Shown here: in pieces, positions 25,361 through 36,125 of the stretch
Numbering within the stretch: position 1 is the stretch's first letter
Layout: the number at the start of each line of letters is the position of its first letter
From: Aeromonas veronii
GTDB taxonomy: Bacteria; Pseudomonadota; Gammaproteobacteria; Enterobacterales; Aeromonadaceae
Assembly: GCA_041319085.1 (NCBI GenBank)
Contig: CP101033.1
Coordinates: 1,390,501 to 1,454,500, forward strand
Length of the DNA stretch: 64,000 nt
Reading direction: 5' to 3'
Notes under the pieces: generated by a model
Told to the model about the DNA's origin: nothing
Databases searched by the model: none
The model's input: the letters and a program-made list of their open reading frames with translations, nothing else
Made by a program: the position numbers and the translations under genes

Positions 25361-27367
25361 TCACAGCACGAAGCTCTGTACCATGGCGCGCAGCTGGTCG
25401 GTGAGCTGGTGGATCTGGCGGGCAGCATCGCGGGCGGCGTTGGCCACTTGCAGCGCCTCGTCGCTGCCATCAGAGATGCGCACCACATTGCGTTCGATCT
25501 CGTTGACCACGGCGCCCTGCTGTTCGATGGCGCTGGCGATGATGGCGTTGGTATCGACCATCCGATCCACCTTCTCGGTGATGGCGCCGAAGGCTTGTTT
25601 TGCCTCCTGCGCCAGACCGACCCCCTCCTGCGCTTCATGGCTGGCCGCCGACATGGCGCTGACCGAGGCGCGGGCGCCGGATTGCAGCTGTTCAATCATC
25701 TGCTGGATCTCGATGGTGGCCCCCTGGGTGCGGTTGGCCAGGGAGCGCACCTCGTCGGCCACCACCGCAAAGCCGCGTCCCTGTTCACCCGCCCGGGCCG
25801 CCTCGATGGCGGCGTTGAGGGCCAGCAGGTTGGTCTGCTCGGCGATGCCGCGGATCACGCTGATGACGCCGCCAATCTGGCTGCACTGCAGCTCCAGCTG
25901 ACCGATGCTCTCGGCGGTGCGCAGCACCTCGCGGTTGATATGGTCGATGGCCTTGATGGTGCGCTCCACCACATCCTCGCCCTGACCAACCACGTTCTGC
26001 GCCTCTTGCGTCATGCGGGCGGCTTGCAGAGCGTTGCCCGCCATGTCCTGGGAAGTGGCGGCCAGCTCCTTGATGGCGGTGGCGACCTGATGGGTCTCCC
26101 CTTGCTGATCGGCAATCACCTCCTGCGAGCGGCAGGTGCGCGCTTCGATGTTGGTGGCGCTCTCCACCACGGTGACGCCATTTTCCCGCACCCGCAACAT
26201 CAGGGTGCGCAGTGTCTCCAGGGTCACGTTGTAATCCCGGCTGATAGCGGCCAGCTCGTCCTGACCGACGATCTCGATATGCTGGCTGAGATCCTGGGCG
26301 TTGACCCGGGCAGCAATATCACGCACCCGCCCCACAGTTTCGCGCAGGGAGAGATAGGCGCCGATCATCAGGTAGAGGTAGAGCAGCAAGCTGGCGGTCA
26401 GCGGCGCGGTGACCCACCAGAAGTGGCGTTCGTTGGCGGCCAGACGTTGATGCAGATCTGCCTCCAGCCGCTGGCGCACATGGTCTGCCAGCGCCGTGAT
26501 GGCGGCATCCAGCCCATCCCCCAGCACCAGCACCTCCTTGCTGGCGAGCTGCACCTGCTGGTCCTTCATCATCTTGTTTTCCAAAGTGTCGACCCCCTGA
26601 TGGGCCTGCTGCAACAGGGCGTCAGTCTGCTGGCCTAGCTCGGCGCGGTAGGCGGGTTCAATCTGGTAGAGCAGGGTCAGGTCGGCCTCCAGCTCCTGCA
26701 GAGTGGCGCTGATCAGGTCGAGACGAAAACGCAGGCCGCTGTAACCTTCCGCCTGAAATAGGCCAAAGTCGGCGATGGTGGCGGCGCGATCCCGCACCTG
26801 GGCCAGCAGGTCGCGCAGCTGCGGCAACCGCTCGCTGGCGAGGATCACCATGTAGTAGGTACCGAGCGCCGGATCCTGGATCAGGCTGCTGCTGGCGGTG
26901 ATGTGCTTGTAGAGGTGGCGTACCTCAGTCAGCAGCTTGTCGTGGCGCAGGTTGCTCTGCTCCACCTCCAGCTTGCTCGCGTCACTCTGCAGGGCGGCCC
27001 AGCCCTGCTTGAGGGCATCAAAGGAGGGGTTGTTCTGGCGAGTGTCGGCAAAGGCTTGCAGGCTCTGATCAACTGCTTGTGCGGCAGCCTTGACCTGATC
27101 GTCACCGACCGGGTCCACCTCATAGGCGTGACGGGTCACCAGATTGCGATGGGTCAGCAGCGCCTGCTCGATAGCGGGCACGGGGGCAAGATTGACCACC
27201 CCCGCCAGCTCCCGGTTGGCCTGCGCGTTGTCATCCTGCAGTTGCCCCAGCAGATTGGTCATGCTGTAGGCCAGTGGCAGCAGCATGAGGCAGGACCAGA
27301 GCAGGAATTTGTATTTGAAGGAGAGCTGATTCCCCAACCGGATCGCCGGGTTGAAAATCCATTTCAT
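25361..27367 (-). CDS. Methyl-accepting chemotaxis protein
   Basis: A 668-residue transmembrane chemoreceptor. I start it at the ATG at 27367 ([24 protein letters not shown]); the open frame runs further upstream into non-coding sequence. Membrane helices lie at about 18-38 and 310-330, around a helical periplasmic sensor of about 270 residues. A HAMP domain ([19 protein letters not shown]) and the cytoplasmic signalling tip [23 protein letters not shown] follow in blocks of the canonical hairpin. No C-terminal CheR-docking pentapeptide is seen (it ends VQSFVL). Ligand unknown. Confidence 0.95.
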   Translation of the reverse strand: MKWIFNPAIRLGNQLSFKYKFLLWSCLMLLPLAYSMTNLLGQLQDDNAQANRELAGVVNLAPVPAIEQALLTHRNLVTRHAYEVDPVGDDQVKAAAQAVDQSLQAFADTRQNNPSFDALKQGWAALQSDASKLEVEQSNLRHDKLLTEVRHLYKHITASSSLIQDPALGTYYMVILASERLPQLRDLLAQVRDRAATIADFGLFQAEGYSGLRFRLDLISATLQELEADLTLLYQIEPAYRAELGQQTDALLQQAHQGVDTLENKMMKDQQVQLASKEVLVLGDGLDAAITALADHVRQRLEADLHQRLAANERHFWWVTAPLTASLLLYLYLMIGAYLSLRETVGRVRDIAARVNAQDLSQHIEIVGQDELAAISRDYNVTLETLRTLMLRVRENGVTVVESATNIEARTCRSQEVIADQQGETHQVATAIKELAATSQDMAGNALQAARMTQEAQNVVGQGEDVVERTIKAIDHINREVLRTAESIGQLELQCSQIGGVISVIRGIAEQTNLLALNAAIEAARAGEQGRGFAVVADEVRSLANRTQGATIEIQQMIEQLQSGARASVSAMSAASHEAQEGVGLAQEAKQAFGAITEKVDRMVDTNAIIASAIEQQGAVVNEIERNVVRISDGSDEALQVANAARDAARQIHQLTDQLRAMVQSFVL

Positions 27368-27861
27368 GTAAGGCCTCGATACCTGATATGCGGGTGTATG
27401 CGGGTGTATGCGGTGATGCCTGCATATTACTCTGCGCAGGCCCCCTTGGGGGAGGTAGCATTGCAAGTTGTGATCTCTCTGGCCTTTTGCCTTGGCGCAT
27501 CCGCAGGCGCAATAGAAAACGGGCCATCCGAAGGAGACTCGTGGTCGATAAGAGGATACCCGGTTACAACCGGCCACTAGACCGCCGACGCTCTGCAAGA
27601 AAGAGGCGCAGGAACACGTACTTTTTTGGCAGGGAAGTGGAAAATTGGCACAAATGAAGTTGAATTAAATTCTCATAAAAATACTCATATGAGTGCTTTT
27701 GTTAAAATCAAGATGGCGGTTACGGTTTTAATTGAGGCTGAAAGGTGGCTTTTAACACCATTTTTTATCTTTTTGTTGAATGGATAAAATAAAAGACAAA
27801 TAATCTTGAGCTAAATAAGGCTCGTGATTGCAAAAAAAATTGCACAAACAGGTGTGGCTAT
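27368..27861. other. Gene-free region between the receptor and ridA
   Basis: The left part has a tandem repeat of ATGCGGGTGT (three units, the last imperfect, about 27389-27417). The right part (27650-27861) is markedly AT-rich and includes the perfect palindrome ACTCATATGAGT (27683-27694) and GCAA-A6-TTGC just before ridA. It should hold the ridA-cyuA promoter and operator. No gene seen. Confidence 0.5.
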
Positions 27862-28239
27862 ATGAAACGCATCATCACAGCGGCACCTGATGCCATCGGT
27901 CCCTACAGTCACGGCACGGCTTATGGCGACCTCATCTTCACCTCTGGCCAGCTGCCGGTGTGCAAACAGCAGGGTGGCGTGGTGGAAGGGAGCATTGAAG
28001 CCCAGAGCCGTCAGGCGATGGAGAACCTCAAGCATGTATTGGGAGCCGCCGACGGCTCGCTGGATACCGTGCTCAAGACCACCTGCTATCTCGCCGAGAA
28101 CAGTGATTTTGCCGCGTTCAACGAGGTTTATAAACGGTATTTTCTGAAAGATTTCCCGGCCCGCAGCTGTTTTGCTGTGAAGGAACTGCCGATGGGTGTC
28201 AGGGTGGAAGTGGAAGCGATCGCTCATATCGCTCGTTAA
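27862..28239 (+). CDS. ridA: RidA family enamine/imine deaminase
   Basis: A 125-residue YjgF/YER057c/UK114 protein that hydrolyses reactive 2-aminoacrylate-type enamines released by PLP enzymes acting on serine or cysteine. The pattern is [19 protein letters not shown] at the start, then ETCYLAEN-like [21 protein letters not shown] (active-site Arg) and the final VEVEAIAHI. It heads the operon with cyuA 22 bp downstream, a sensible pairing because cysteine desulfidation generates 2-aminoacrylate. Confidence 0.92.
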   Translation: MKRIITAAPDAIGPYSHGTAYGDLIFTSGQLPVCKQQGGVVEGSIEAQSRQAMENLKHVLGAADGSLDTVLKTTCYLAENSDFAAFNEVYKRYFLKDFPARSCFAVKELPMGVRVEVEAIAHIAR

Positions 28240-28261
28240 TGCTGATAAAAAGGTTCAAGTG

Positions 28262-29551
28262 ATGAAGCAAGCGTGGCAGCAGTATCTGCAGATTATTCAA
28301 CAGGTTGTCAAACCGGCGCTGGGCTGTACCGAGCCCATCGCCGCCGCTTATGCTGCCGCCGTCGCCGCCCGGCAACTGGGCTGCAAGCCCGGTCGCCTCG
28401 AGGTCGCGGTGTCGGACAATCTCTATAAAAACTCGATGGGTGTCTATGTGCCGGGCACCGGCAAGATCGGTCTGGCCATTTCGGCCGCAGCCGGTGCCAT
28501 CGGCGGTAACGCCGATGCCGGGCTGGAGGTGCTGGCCGCGATCCAGCCAGCACAGGTGGATCGTGCCCAGCAGTTGATCGATGCCGGCAAGGTGCAGGTG
28601 AGCCGCACCGCCGCCCCCGAGTTTATCTTCTGCCGCGTGACCGTTTATGGCACTGATGACAAGGGTGAAGAGCACAGCGCCGAAGTGACCCTGTGCGGTG
28701 GCCATACCCGCATCGTCGAACAGCGCCGTGATGGCGAAGTGACCTTCACCGCCGATCAGAGCCAGGGCGGTGCCACCGGTTCCATCTGCGATGGCGTCGA
28801 TATCAGCATCGCCGCCATCTACGAGTTCGCCACCCAGGTGGAGTTCGAGCAGATCAAGTTCATCCTCAAAGCCTCGGAGCTTAACGGCAAGCTCTCTGCC
28901 GAGGGGATGAACAACCCCTATGGTCTCGAGATCGGGCGCACCATGCAGCAGAACATCAATGCCGGTCTAATCGGCGAGGATGTGATGAACCGCATCGTGA
29001 TGATGACGGCGGCTGCCTCCGATGCCCGCATGGGGGGCGCGACCCTGCCAGCCATGAGCAACTTCGGCAGCGGCAACCAGGGCATTGCTGCCACCATTCC
29101 GGTGATGGTGATTGCCGAGCGCTTTGCGGCCAGCGAAGAGCAGCTGGCTCGCGCCCTCATCATGAGCCATCTGGGCGCCATCTATATCAAGTCCCACTAT
29201 CCGCCGCTGTCGGCCTTCTGTGGTAATACCGTGACCAGCGCGGCCGCCTCCATGGCCATGGTCTATCTGGCGGGCGGCAGCTTCGAGCAATCCTGCTTCG
29301 CCATCCAGAACGTGCTGAGCGACAGTGCCGGCATGGTGTGCGACGGGGCGAAAGCCTCCTGCGCCATGAAGGTGAGTACCTCCTCCGGCGCGGCGGTGCG
29401 CGGTTTCCTGATGGCCCTCAACAGTCACTCGGTGTCGGGGCAGGGGATCGTGGCGGGCAATGTGGAGCAGACCATTCGCAACGTCGGCCAGATGGTGAAG
29501 GAGGGCATGTCTGCCACAGACAGCACCATTATTGATATCATGTCTGCCTGA
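28262..29551 (+). CDS. cyuA: L-cysteine desulfidase family protein (CyuA/YhaM, UPF0597)
   Basis: A 429-residue enzyme expected to split L-cysteine to pyruvate, ammonia and sulfide with a labile [4Fe-4S] cluster. GCTEPIA near residue 22 carries the conserved cysteine; other conserved cysteines are in [11 protein letters not shown] and [13 protein letters not shown]. The family has the serine-dehydratase alpha-like fold. The ATG at 28262 lies just after ridA. Length matches E. coli CyuA (436). D-cysteine or serine as substrate cannot be excluded. Confidence 0.85.
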   Translation: MKQAWQQYLQIIQQVVKPALGCTEPIAAAYAAAVAARQLGCKPGRLEVAVSDNLYKNSMGVYVPGTGKIGLAISAAAGAIGGNADAGLEVLAAIQPAQVDRAQQLIDAGKVQVSRTAAPEFIFCRVTVYGTDDKGEEHSAEVTLCGGHTRIVEQRRDGEVTFTADQSQGGATGSICDGVDISIAAIYEFATQVEFEQIKFILKASELNGKLSAEGMNNPYGLEIGRTMQQNINAGLIGEDVMNRIVMMTAAASDARMGGATLPAMSNFGSGNQGIAATIPVMVIAERFAASEEQLARALIMSHLGAIYIKSHYPPLSAFCGNTVTSAAASMAMVYLAGGSFEQSCFAIQNVLSDSAGMVCDGAKASCAMKVSTSSGAAVRGFLMALNSHSVSGQGIVAGNVEQTIRNVGQMVKEGMSATDSTIIDIMSA

Positions 29552-29616
29552 TGTCCCTGTCGGTTGCTGTACTGCCATCCCTCCGCGTGCAGCAACCCTT
29601 GCAAGAAGGTCCCATT

Positions 29617-30270
29617 GTGAAGCTGCAAGAGTTGAGTCCGAGCGATTTTGAGATCCTCAAGTCGATGGAGAACATAGTGGACGGCATCGCCGCCATGTAT
29701 GGTCAGCACACCGAAGTGCTGCTGCACAGTCTGGATGCGCGCAATCCGTCGATCGTCAAGATTGCCAACGGCCATATCACCGGTCGCAGTGTCGGCGCCC
29801 CCATCACCAACCTGGCGATGATGAAGCTCAAGAGCGGGCAGGATATCTCCAGCCCCTACATGACCAAGTGCGCCACCGGCAAGACGCTGCGCTCCATCAC
29901 GACAGTGATCCGCAACGGGGAGCACAGGGCCATCGGGTTGCTCTGCATCAACAGCGACATGGATGCCCCGCTGCAATCCGTGCTGCGGACCATGATGCCG
30001 GAGTGCATGCATCCCCACGAGAGCCATGCCACCCCGGAGGTGTTCGCCCGCAACATCGATGAGGCGCTCAACAGCACTATCGACACCGTCAGTGCCGAGG
30101 TGCGCGGCAACGAGGCTGTGCCCCCGTCCCAGAAGACCCGGGTCATGGTCAACCAGTTGCACGAGCTCGGCATCTTCGAGCTCAAAGACAGCGCCCAGAT
30201 CGCCGCCCGCCAGCTCGGCATCTCGGTCCACTCCATCTACCGCTATCTGCGGGAGATCAAAAAGGGCTGA
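29617..30270 (+). CDS. YheO/DauR-like PAS-HTH transcriptional regulator
   Basis: A 217-residue regulator with an N-terminal YheO-like PAS domain (about 5-120, EILKSMENIVDGIAAMYG and GEHRAIGLLCIN) and a C-terminal HTH_22 domain (IAARQLGISVHSIYRYLREI). The GTG at 29617 has AGAAGG seven bases upstream; an ATG at 29551 overlapping the cyuA stop as TGATG would add 22 residues but lacks a ribosome site. Relatives regulate D-amino acid or sulfur amino acid use. Its operon position points to control of ridA-cyuA. Confidence 0.85.
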   Translation: MKLQELSPSDFEILKSMENIVDGIAAMYGQHTEVLLHSLDARNPSIVKIANGHITGRSVGAPITNLAMMKLKSGQDISSPYMTKCATGKTLRSITTVIRNGEHRAIGLLCINSDMDAPLQSVLRTMMPECMHPHESHATPEVFARNIDEALNSTIDTVSAEVRGNEAVPPSQKTRVMVNQLHELGIFELKDSAQIAARQLGISVHSIYRYLREIKKG

Positions 30271-30624
30271 GCCCGTCCTGCGCAGAGAGCCTTGCCGATC
30301 ACGGCCAGGCTCTCCGGCTGGGACGAGCGGCAGGCGCTTGGCGCAGCGCCATTAAAAAGCCGACCCAGAGGTCCAATGCTGATCAGATAAGCACTTTTTT
30401 GACTGATTATTCATAAATTAGATTTGAGTTGGGGGGGCAAGGCTGTGTCCAGTCGAGCTTCCTCCAGCCTTTATCCAGCGAGGCTTGCAATAGAAAGAGG
30501 GAGGCATCATGCCTCCCTCGCTTTTTCGTCCTGATACTACGTGGACTGGAACTCAAATTCTCTTAAGTGAACAGCATTGGACCCAGAGGTCGGCTTTTGC
30601 AATGCAGTGGCAAGATGCCGCTGA
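30271..30624. other. Intergenic region between the YheO-like gene and asnS
   Basis: Convergent 3' ends. Apart from the terminator at 30497, I see nothing coding. Confidence 0.5.
30497..30526. terminator. Bidirectional terminator
   Basis: 9-bp stem GAGGGAGGC/GCCTCCCTC with loop ATCAT, then GCTTTTT; the reverse strand reads TTTCT after the stem. It probably serves the rightward operon and asnS. Confidence 0.85.
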
Positions 30625-32025
<1,401 letters not shown>

Positions 32026-32225
32026 CGAAATATTGTCTCCAGCTTGTTCTTGCAGCGCTATTTGCAACACTAGGGAGTCTGGCCCGGGCACAGATGGCCC
32101 ACCATGGCAGACTAAGCCGTCAATCTTACCCGCGCGGGTTTGATAAACAAGCAAAAATGTCGGACTCTGGTGGGGTTTTCGGCATGGTTCACTCAACAAG
32201 AGTGTCACGGGCGCAGGAGAGGTGG

Positions 32226-32570
32226 GTGAAAGATCGGCGGCATGGGCCAGATTGGCTGACACGGGTGTTGCAGGGGCTGGTGATGCTCTGCTGGGGCGGC
32301 TTTATCGTGCTGCTCTCCCTTTACCACTATGCCCGGCCCGAAATTGCCTACGGTTTTCTGGTCTATGGCGGGATCGAGGTGCGCGATTATTGGGACCCGG
32401 CTCTAACCCCCTGGCTGGTCTACGGGCTCTGGAGCTGCTGCGCCCTGACGCTGGCGGTGTTGCTGCTGGAGCGCAAGCGCAGCCGCCGTCGGGATGATGC
32501 CCTGCATGTCAATCTGGTGATCCTGTTGCTGGTGCTGATCGCCGGATTGCTCTTCTATTACGTCGGTTGA
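32226..32570 (+). CDS. Small uncharacterised inner membrane protein
   Basis: About 114 residues from the GTG at 32226, which has AGGAG six bases upstream; an ATG at 32184 would add 14. Three hydrophobic segments are visible (about 16-36, 58-76 and 92-111), separated by a basic loop ([10 protein letters not shown]). I do not recognise a family. It is divergent from asnS and convergent with the haem-HAMP gene, 9 bp apart. Confidence 0.6.
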   Translation: MKDRRHGPDWLTRVLQGLVMLCWGGFIVLLSLYHYARPEIAYGFLVYGGIEVRDYWDPALTPWLVYGLWSCCALTLAVLLLERKRSRRRDDALHVNLVILLLVLIAGLLFYYVG

Positions 32571-32579
32571 TTGCTCCGC

Positions 32580-33392
32580 TCAACGGGGCTGACCCGGCTC
32601 CTGCCTGCTGGCCTTGGAACGCTTGCCGAGCTGGCGCTCCACGCTGTCGAGCATCTGGTTGTAGGCAACCGCCACCCGGCCAATCTCGTCGCCGTCATCC
32701 CCCTCCAGCCGGTGGCTGAAGTCGTGCAAGTCGGTCGCCTCTTCTATGGAGCGGGTCAACTGGTTGAGGGGGCGCACGATCCAGGTGCGGATCACCCAGA
32801 GGGTCAGCAGCAGCCCCAGCCCGAAGATGCCGGTGAGAATGAGCGCCGAGGTGAGGATGTTCTGCTCGACCCGGGTAAACAGCGAATCGAGGGCGTAGTC
32901 AAAGCGCACCGCGCCGAGCACGGTATTTTCCGGCACCAGATGGCAGCTGGTGCAGTCGGTGCCGCGAAAATCCTTCTTGGCCAGCAGCGGTCGGGTCACC
33001 ACCAGACGGCTGTGCATGCCATCGTGCACCACCTCCAGGCTCCCTTTGCCCGCCAGCGCCAGCTGGTCATAGTCATCCTTGCCCTGCTCTGCGGGGCGCC
33101 CCGGCCCGAACTGTTTGCTCACCGCCTCGCCACGGACGATACGGGCATCCTCCACATGGGCGTGATCGAGAAACTTGCCGCGCAGGGTGTCGCGGGCATC
33201 CATCTTGCCGGTCAGCATCAGCATGTTGAGGCCGTCAAAATAGGCTTCGGTCTGCTCACGGCTCTGCTCCTTGATGAGCGTCAGGATAAGATCGCGCTCG
33301 CGCACCGCCTGATAGGCGGCGGAGAAGACCAGTACCATGGAGAAGATGAAGAGCAGGAAAAAGTTGATTTTGGCAGCAATGGAGAGGCGCAT
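32580..33392 (-). CDS. Membrane sensor with periplasmic c-type haem motif and HAMP, no output domain
   Basis: A 270-residue protein: membrane helix 1 (about 8-28), a periplasmic domain of about 150 residues with a haem-attachment motif CTSCH (C147, C150, H151) near its end, membrane helix 2 (about 181-203) and a HAMP domain (about 203-253, IVRPLNQLTRSIEEA and DEIGRVAVAYNQML). After HAMP only about 17 residues remain, so there is no kinase, GGDEF or methyl-accepting domain. The periplasmic part looks like DUF3365/Tll0287-type haem sensors. It may signal through a partner protein by HAMP contact; partner unknown. Confidence 0.8.
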   Translation of the reverse strand: MRLSIAAKINFFLLFIFSMVLVFSAAYQAVRERDLILTLIKEQSREQTEAYFDGLNMLMLTGKMDARDTLRGKFLDHAHVEDARIVRGEAVSKQFGPGRPAEQGKDDYDQLALAGKGSLEVVHDGMHSRLVVTRPLLAKKDFRGTDCTSCHLVPENTVLGAVRFDYALDSLFTRVEQNILTSALILTGIFGLGLLLTLWVIRTWIVRPLNQLTRSIEEATDLHDFSHRLEGDDGDEIGRVAVAYNQMLDSVERQLGKRSKASRQEPGQPR

Positions 33393-33533
33393 GAGCAGTC
33401 TTTCTTGATGGTAAAACCGCAGCAGTTTACCCCTCTTGGCGCTTCAGGTCTGGTGTGTTGCTCACATTACGGCAAGTGAAACCGCAGTGACGGGGATATA
33501 GTTGCCCTCTTTATATATCAAATGCGGGTAGTC

Positions 33534-33558
33534 AAAAGGGCGGCCGCGATGGCCGCCC
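33534..33558 (-). terminator. bioA terminator
   Basis: 8-bp stem GGGCGGCC/GGCCGCCC around a 5-nt loop; on the minus strand it is followed by TTTTG. Confidence 0.85.
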
Positions 33559-33568
33559 GCCGCTTGCC

Positions 33569-34843
33569 TTAAAACTCGCCCTCGGCAATCGCCTGACTGA
33601 TGGCGCCGGTCAATACCCTAAGCTCTTCCGGGGTGATGACGAAGGGGGGCATCAGGTAGACCAGCTTGCCAAAGGGGCGGATCCAGGCGCCCAGTTCGAC
33701 AAACTTGCGCTGGATGCGCGCCACATCCACCCGCTCTTTCATCTCCACCACTCCGATGGCGCCGAGCACCCGCACATCGGCGACCGCCGGGTGCAGGGTC
33801 AGCTGCACCAGCTCGGTACGCAGTTGATGTTCGATGGCTCGCACCCGCTCCTGCCACGGCGAGGCCAGCAGCAGATCGATGGAGGCGTTGGCCACCGCGC
33901 AGGCGAGCGGATTGCCCATAAAGGTGGGGCCGTGCATAAAGACGCCCGCCTTGCCGTCACAGATGGTGCGGGCGACATGCTCGGTGGTCAGGGTCGCCGA
34001 GAGGGTGAGATAGCCGCCGGTGAGCGCCTTGCCCAGACACATGATGTCGGGGCTGATCCCCGCCCAGTCACAGGCAAACAGCTGGCCGGTGCGGCCAAAG
34101 CCGGTGGCAATCTCGTCGGCAATCAGCAGCACGCCGAATTCGTCGCACAGGGCGCGCACCCACTGCAGGTAGCGGGGATGATAGAAGCGCATGCCGCCAG
34201 CCCCTTGCACTATGGGCTCGAGCGCGATGGCGGCAATCTCCTCGTGATGATCGGCCATGAGCGTCGCCAGCTCCACCACGCACTGTTCATCCCACTCGGC
34301 GTGGAAGCGACAGCTGGGGGCCGGGGCGAAGTAGTGCTCCGGCAGGAAGCCCTGGTAGAGCTCATGCATACCGCCATCGGGATCGCAGACGCTCATGGCG
34401 CCAAAGGTGTCGCCGTGATAGCCGCTGCGCAGGGTGAGGAACTTGGCTCTGGGCGTCCCTTTGGCGTGCCAGTACTGCAGTGCCATCTTGAGCGCCACTT
34501 CCACTGCCACCGAGCCGGAATCGGCCAGAAACACCCGATCCAGACCCGCCGGGGTGATCTCCACCAGTTTGCGGCAGAGCTCGACCGCCGGAGCGTGGGT
34601 CAGGCCGCCAAACATCACGTGGGACATCTTGCCGAGCTGGGCGGTGGCCGCTGCGTCCAGTTCCGGCACCTGATAGCCGTGTACGCAAGCCCACCAGGAG
34701 CTCATGCCATCCACCAGTTCACGGCCGTCGCTGAGGGTGAGGGTCACGCCCTTGGCACTGGCCACTTCATAGCAGGGCAGGGGGTGAGTGAGGGAGGTAT
34801 AGGGGTGCCAGATGTGGTGCAGGTCGAATTCTTGATTGGTCAT
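33569..34843 (-). CDS. bioA: Adenosylmethionine-8-amino-7-oxononanoate aminotransferase
   Basis: A 424-residue class III PLP aminotransferase that converts KAPA to DAPA with SAM as amino donor. Motifs include the N-terminal HIWHPYTSL and MSSWWACVHGY, FLADSGSVAVEVALKMA, YHGDTFGAMSVCDP, LIADEIATGFGRTG (PLP Asp) and the lysine in MCLGKALTGGYLTLS. The ATG at 34843 is favoured; the frame extends to a TTG at 34861. It is divergent from bioBFCD across a shared control region, as in enterobacteria. Confidence 0.97.
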   Translation of the reverse strand: MTNQEFDLHHIWHPYTSLTHPLPCYEVASAKGVTLTLSDGRELVDGMSSWWACVHGYQVPELDAAATAQLGKMSHVMFGGLTHAPAVELCRKLVEITPAGLDRVFLADSGSVAVEVALKMALQYWHAKGTPRAKFLTLRSGYHGDTFGAMSVCDPDGGMHELYQGFLPEHYFAPAPSCRFHAEWDEQCVVELATLMADHHEEIAAIALEPIVQGAGGMRFYHPRYLQWVRALCDEFGVLLIADEIATGFGRTGQLFACDWAGISPDIMCLGKALTGGYLTLSATLTTEHVARTICDGKAGVFMHGPTFMGNPLACAVANASIDLLLASPWQERVRAIEHQLRTELVQLTLHPAVADVRVLGAIGVVEMKERVDVARIQRKFVELGAWIRPFGKLVYLMPPFVITPEELRVLTGAISQAIAEGEF

Positions 34844-34879
34844 TTGTTGTTCTGTTGTCAATTAGTTTGATCTGGTCGG

Positions 34880-34917
34880 TGTTGACAGTCTACGCGTGCT
34901 CTCTACACTAGCCAACA
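34880..34917. promoter_or_regulatory. Face-to-face bioA/bioB promoters with candidate BirA operator
   Basis: Rightward promoter: TTGACA (34882-34887), 16 bp, TACACT (34904-34909). Leftward promoter: TTGGCT (34915-34910), 17 bp, TAGACT (34892-34887). The two overlap fully. The block is flanked by an inverted repeat TGTTG(A)C...G(C)CAACA (34880-34886/34911-34917). This matches the layout of the E. coli bio operator, where one BirA dimer site represses both overlapping promoters; the repeat only partly resembles the E. coli BirA box, so the operator call is inference. Confidence 0.6.
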
Positions 34918-35036
34918 ATTTCAGCCACTTGGCACTGCGCATCACCCTGAGCGCGCGGGCCCGGCGGCGGGTTTTGTAGCTGACCATCCCAAGATGGCGG
35001 GCGCAGGATCTCACTAATAACAACCGGAAGCCATGT

Positions 35037-36125
35037 ATGAATGCTCTCACCGCGGGCGGTCACGCCCTTCGTCATGACTGGACCCTCGCCGAGGTTCAGG
35101 CCCTGTTTGCCCTGCCATTCAACGATCTGCTGTTTCAGGCCCAGAGTGTCCACCGCGCCCACTTTGACCCGAATGAAGTGCAGGTGAGCACCCTGCTCTC
35201 CATCAAGACCGGCGCCTGCCCGGAAGATTGCAAATACTGCCCCCAGAGCGCCCGTTACCACACCGGTCTTGAGGCCGAGCGGCTGATGGAGGTGGAGAAG
35301 GTGCTGGAGCGGGCCCGCGAAGCCAAGTCCAATGGCTCGTCCCGTTTCTGCATGGGGGCCGCCTGGCGCAACCCCAAAGAGAAGGACATGCCCTACATCA
35401 TCCGGATGATTGAGGAGGTGCGCGGGCTCGGTATGGAGACCTGCATGACGCTGGGCATGCTGACCGCCGATCAGGCGGCGCGCCTTGGCGCTGCTGGGCT
35501 CGATTACTACAACCACAACCTCGACACCTCGCCGGAGTTCTATGGCGAGATCATCTCCACCCGCACCTATCAGGACAGGCTCGATACGCTGGAGCATGTG
35601 CGTGACGCGGGCATGAAGGTCTGCTCCGGTGGCATCGTCGGCATGGGCGAGCAGGCGAAAGATCGGGCGGGCCTGTTGATGGCGCTGGCCAATTTGCCCC
35701 GTCATCCCGAAAGCGTGCCCATCAACATGCTGGTCAAGGTGAAGGGAACGCCGCTGGAGGATCAGGAGAACCTCGATCCGTTCGAATTTATCCGCACCAT
35801 CGCCGTGGCACGGATCATGATGCCTGCCTCCCATGTGCGCCTCTCAGCCGGGCGGGAGAAGATGAACGAGCAGATGCAGGCGATGTGCTTTATGGCCGGG
35901 GCCAACTCCATCTTCTACGGCTGCAAACTGCTGACCACCCCCAACCCGGACGAGAACAGCGATATGCAGCTGTTCAAGCGGCTCGGCATTCGCCCCGCCC
36001 AGCGCGCCCAGAAGCCGGATCAGGTTCAAGAAGAGGAGTTGCTGGCCGAAGTGAGCCGCCAGAGCGAACCGGCCGAGCTGTTTTATGATGCCACCCGCCC
36101 CCGAGCAGAGACTGCGCGGTCATGA
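35037..36125 (+). CDS. bioB: Biotin synthase
   Basis: A 362-residue radical SAM enzyme inserting sulfur into dethiobiotin. The SAM-cluster motif CPEDCKYC gives C61, C65 and C68; the second-cluster residues lie in [17 protein letters not shown] and [12 protein letters not shown], with Arg in [11 protein letters not shown]. First gene of bioBFCD; its stop overlaps bioF (ATGA). Leader about 125 nt from the divergent promoter. Confidence 0.98.
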   Translation: MNALTAGGHALRHDWTLAEVQALFALPFNDLLFQAQSVHRAHFDPNEVQVSTLLSIKTGACPEDCKYCPQSARYHTGLEAERLMEVEKVLERAREAKSNGSSRFCMGAAWRNPKEKDMPYIIRMIEEVRGLGMETCMTLGMLTADQAARLGAAGLDYYNHNLDTSPEFYGEIISTRTYQDRLDTLEHVRDAGMKVCSGGIVGMGEQAKDRAGLLMALANLPRHPESVPINMLVKVKGTPLEDQENLDPFEFIRTIAVARIMMPASHVRLSAGREKMNEQMQAMCFMAGANSIFYGCKLLTTPNPDENSDMQLFKRLGIRPAQRAQKPDQVQEEELLAEVSRQSEPAELFYDATRPRAETARS

